The translations under genes were made by a program, and so were the position numbers. Below the pieces are notes generated by a model. The model worked only from the letters and a program-made list of their open reading frames with translations. It did not search any database and was not told the origin of the DNA. This document shows, piece after piece, positions 5,073-6,076 of a stretch of 6,076 nucleotides of DNA (positions are counted from its first letter, which is position 1; every line of letters starts with the position of its first letter). The stretch spans positions 1 to 6,076 of the forward strand of contig JAEEHG010000264.1 of assembly GCA_016280695.1 (NCBI GenBank). Direction: 5' to 3'. The stretch comes from Solobacterium sp. GTDB taxonomy: Bacteria > Bacillota_I > Bacilli_A > Erysipelotrichales > Erysipelotrichaceae.

Positions 5073-6076
5073 AAATTCGGACACTTTGATGACCTGCACC
5101 GCGAATATGTAATTGAGAAATATGAAACACCCCTCCCCTGGATCAACTATCTGGGCAGTGACGCCTTCTTCACCCTGCTGTCCAATACGGCCGGCGGCTA
5201 TTCTTTCTATAAGGATGCGAGACTGCGGCGGATCACCCGCTACCGGTACAACAACCTGCCGCTGGACCAGGACGGCTTCCATATGTATATCAAAGACGGT
5301 GACACGGTCTGGAACCCGGGCTGGCAGCCGGTGCAGACCCCGCTGGACGCGTATGAGTGCCGGCATGGCCTCGGCTATTCCGTCATCACCGGGACGAAAA
5401 ACGGCGTAACGGCAAAACAGGAACTGTTTGTTCCGAAAAACGACAATATCCTGCTGAACCGGGTAACCCTGACCGCCGGCAATGATGCGAAGGATCTGGA
5501 TCTGTTCTCTTTTGTGGAATTCTGCCTCTGGGACGCGATGGATGATTCTTCCAACTTCCAGCGGAACTACTCCACCGGCGAAGTCGAAGTGGAAGGCAGC
5601 GCCATCTACCACAAGACAGAATACCGGGAAAGAAGAAACCACTACGCGGTCTTCTATGCCAACCGGGAAGCAGATTCCTTTGATACCAGCCGGGATGCTT
5701 TCATGGGTGTGTACGGTTCACCGAAAAACCCGCAGGCGGTGCAGAACGGCCACTGCAGCAATTCCATCGCCCATGGCTGGCAGCCGGTCGGAGCCCATCA
5801 TTTCCATGTTCATCTGGAACCGGGTGAAACATTCCGGGTCATCTTCGGACTGGTCTATACCGAAGTGGATGAGGAACAGAAATTCACAGCCCCCGGCATT
5901 ATAAATAAAAAACCGGCAAGAGCTGTCATGGACCGCTACATGTCCGATGAACAGTTCGACAGCGCCTTTGCCCGGCTTGGGGAGTTCTGGTCTTCCCTGC
6001 TGGCCGGCTTTGAAGTCAATACGGAGAATCCGGTCGTCAACCGGATGGTCAATATCTGGAACGCTTACCAGTGTAT
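5070..6076 (+). CDS. cbp: Cellobiose phosphorylase, GH94 (partial, C-terminus off the right edge)
   Basis: This cytosolic enzyme would cleave imported cellobiose with inorganic phosphate into alpha-glucose 1-phosphate and glucose. From the ATG, 335 codons are open to the edge, out of about 810 usual for the family. It starts MKFGHFDDLHREYVI and contains PWINYLG (28-34), AGGYSFYKDARLRRITRYRYNN (46-67 region), CRHGLGYS, LFSFVEFCLW, YHKTEYRERRNHYAV and RMVNIWNAYQC at the cut. All are blocks I recall from clostridial and actinobacterial cellobiose phosphorylases. The part present is the N-terminal beta-sandwich domain and the beginning of the linker; the catalytic aspartate and phosphate-binding residues of the (alpha/alpha)6 barrel lie outside. 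No signal peptide is present, consistent with cytosolic action after ABC import. Other GH94 specificities (cellodextrin, laminaribiose or chitobiose phosphorylase) are less likely, since the blocks fit the cellobiose group closely. The gene is divergent from the LacI repressor. Confidence 0.95.
   Translation, partial: MKFGHFDDLHREYVIEKYETPLPWINYLGSDAFFTLLSNTAGGYSFYKDARLRRITRYRYNNLPLDQDGFHMYIKDGDTVWNPGWQPVQTPLDAYECRHGLGYSVITGTKNGVTAKQELFVPKNDNILLNRVTLTAGNDAKDLDLFSFVEFCLWDAMDDSSNFQRNYSTGEVEVEGSAIYHKTEYRERRNHYAVFYANREADSFDTSRDAFMGVYGSPKNPQAVQNGHCSNSIAHGWQPVGAHHFHVHLEPGETFRVIFGLVYTEVDEEQKFTAPGIINKKPARAVMDRYMSDEQFDSAFARLGEFWSSLLAGFEVNTENPVVNRMVNIWNAYQC

Noticed and set aside
5016..5642. A 208-codon open frame on the minus strand opposite the phosphorylase
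   Set aside because: The plus frame matches cellobiose phosphorylase throughout; the opposite frame would also occupy the phosphorylase leader and operator.
1..6076. Mobile element, CRISPR array, tRNA/rRNA or a novel defence-type system
   Set aside because: No terminal inverted repeats, transposase or integrase motifs, regular spacer arrays or RNA-gene signatures were seen. All coding space is explained by known sugar-utilisation families.

Overview
This window is a compact disaccharide-uptake and catabolism locus from a bacterium, almost certainly a Firmicute. The signs are strong AGGAGG-type ribosome binding sites, a lipoprotein-anchored ABC binding protein, a UgpC/MsmK-type ATPase with a charged N-terminal insertion of a kind I recall from Clostridia and Erysipelotrichia, and a GH94 phosphorylase close to clostridial cellobiose phosphorylases. 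Base composition looks roughly balanced (about half G+C, judged by eye), which fits a moderate-GC gut or rumen anaerobe better than a classic low-GC clostridium. I cannot name the genus.

Layout. From about 4870 leftward, everything is on the minus strand and in one direction: a LacI/GalR repressor (3852-4868), a lipoprotein sugar-binding protein (2448-3788), two membrane permeases (1429-2361 and 556-1419), and an ABC ATPase (1-543) that runs off the left edge with only its N-terminal 181 residues present. From 5070 rightward on the plus strand, a cellobiose phosphorylase begins and runs off the right edge with 335 codons present. The 201-bp gap between the divergent repressor and phosphorylase genes holds candidate promoters for both directions and three LacI-type operator-like elements.

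How it works together. The binding protein captures a sugar, most likely cellobiose or a short cello-oligosaccharide judging from the adjacent phosphorylase. The two permeases and the ATPase import it. The cytosolic phosphorylase then splits it with inorganic phosphate into glucose 1-phosphate and glucose, saving one ATP per bond. The repressor probably senses the sugar and controls both directions. This is the same logic as the CebR-CebEFG-MsiK system of actinomycetes.

Regulatory details beyond the genes: a strong intrinsic terminator lies inside the operon, between the binding protein and the first permease, and probably sets a high ratio of binding protein to membrane components. Three CCGGAT repeats with an exact 14-bp period sit between the repressor and the binding-protein gene. 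No mobile element, CRISPR array, tRNA or rRNA is visible. The system itself is a known type; the regulatory architecture is the part worth a second look.
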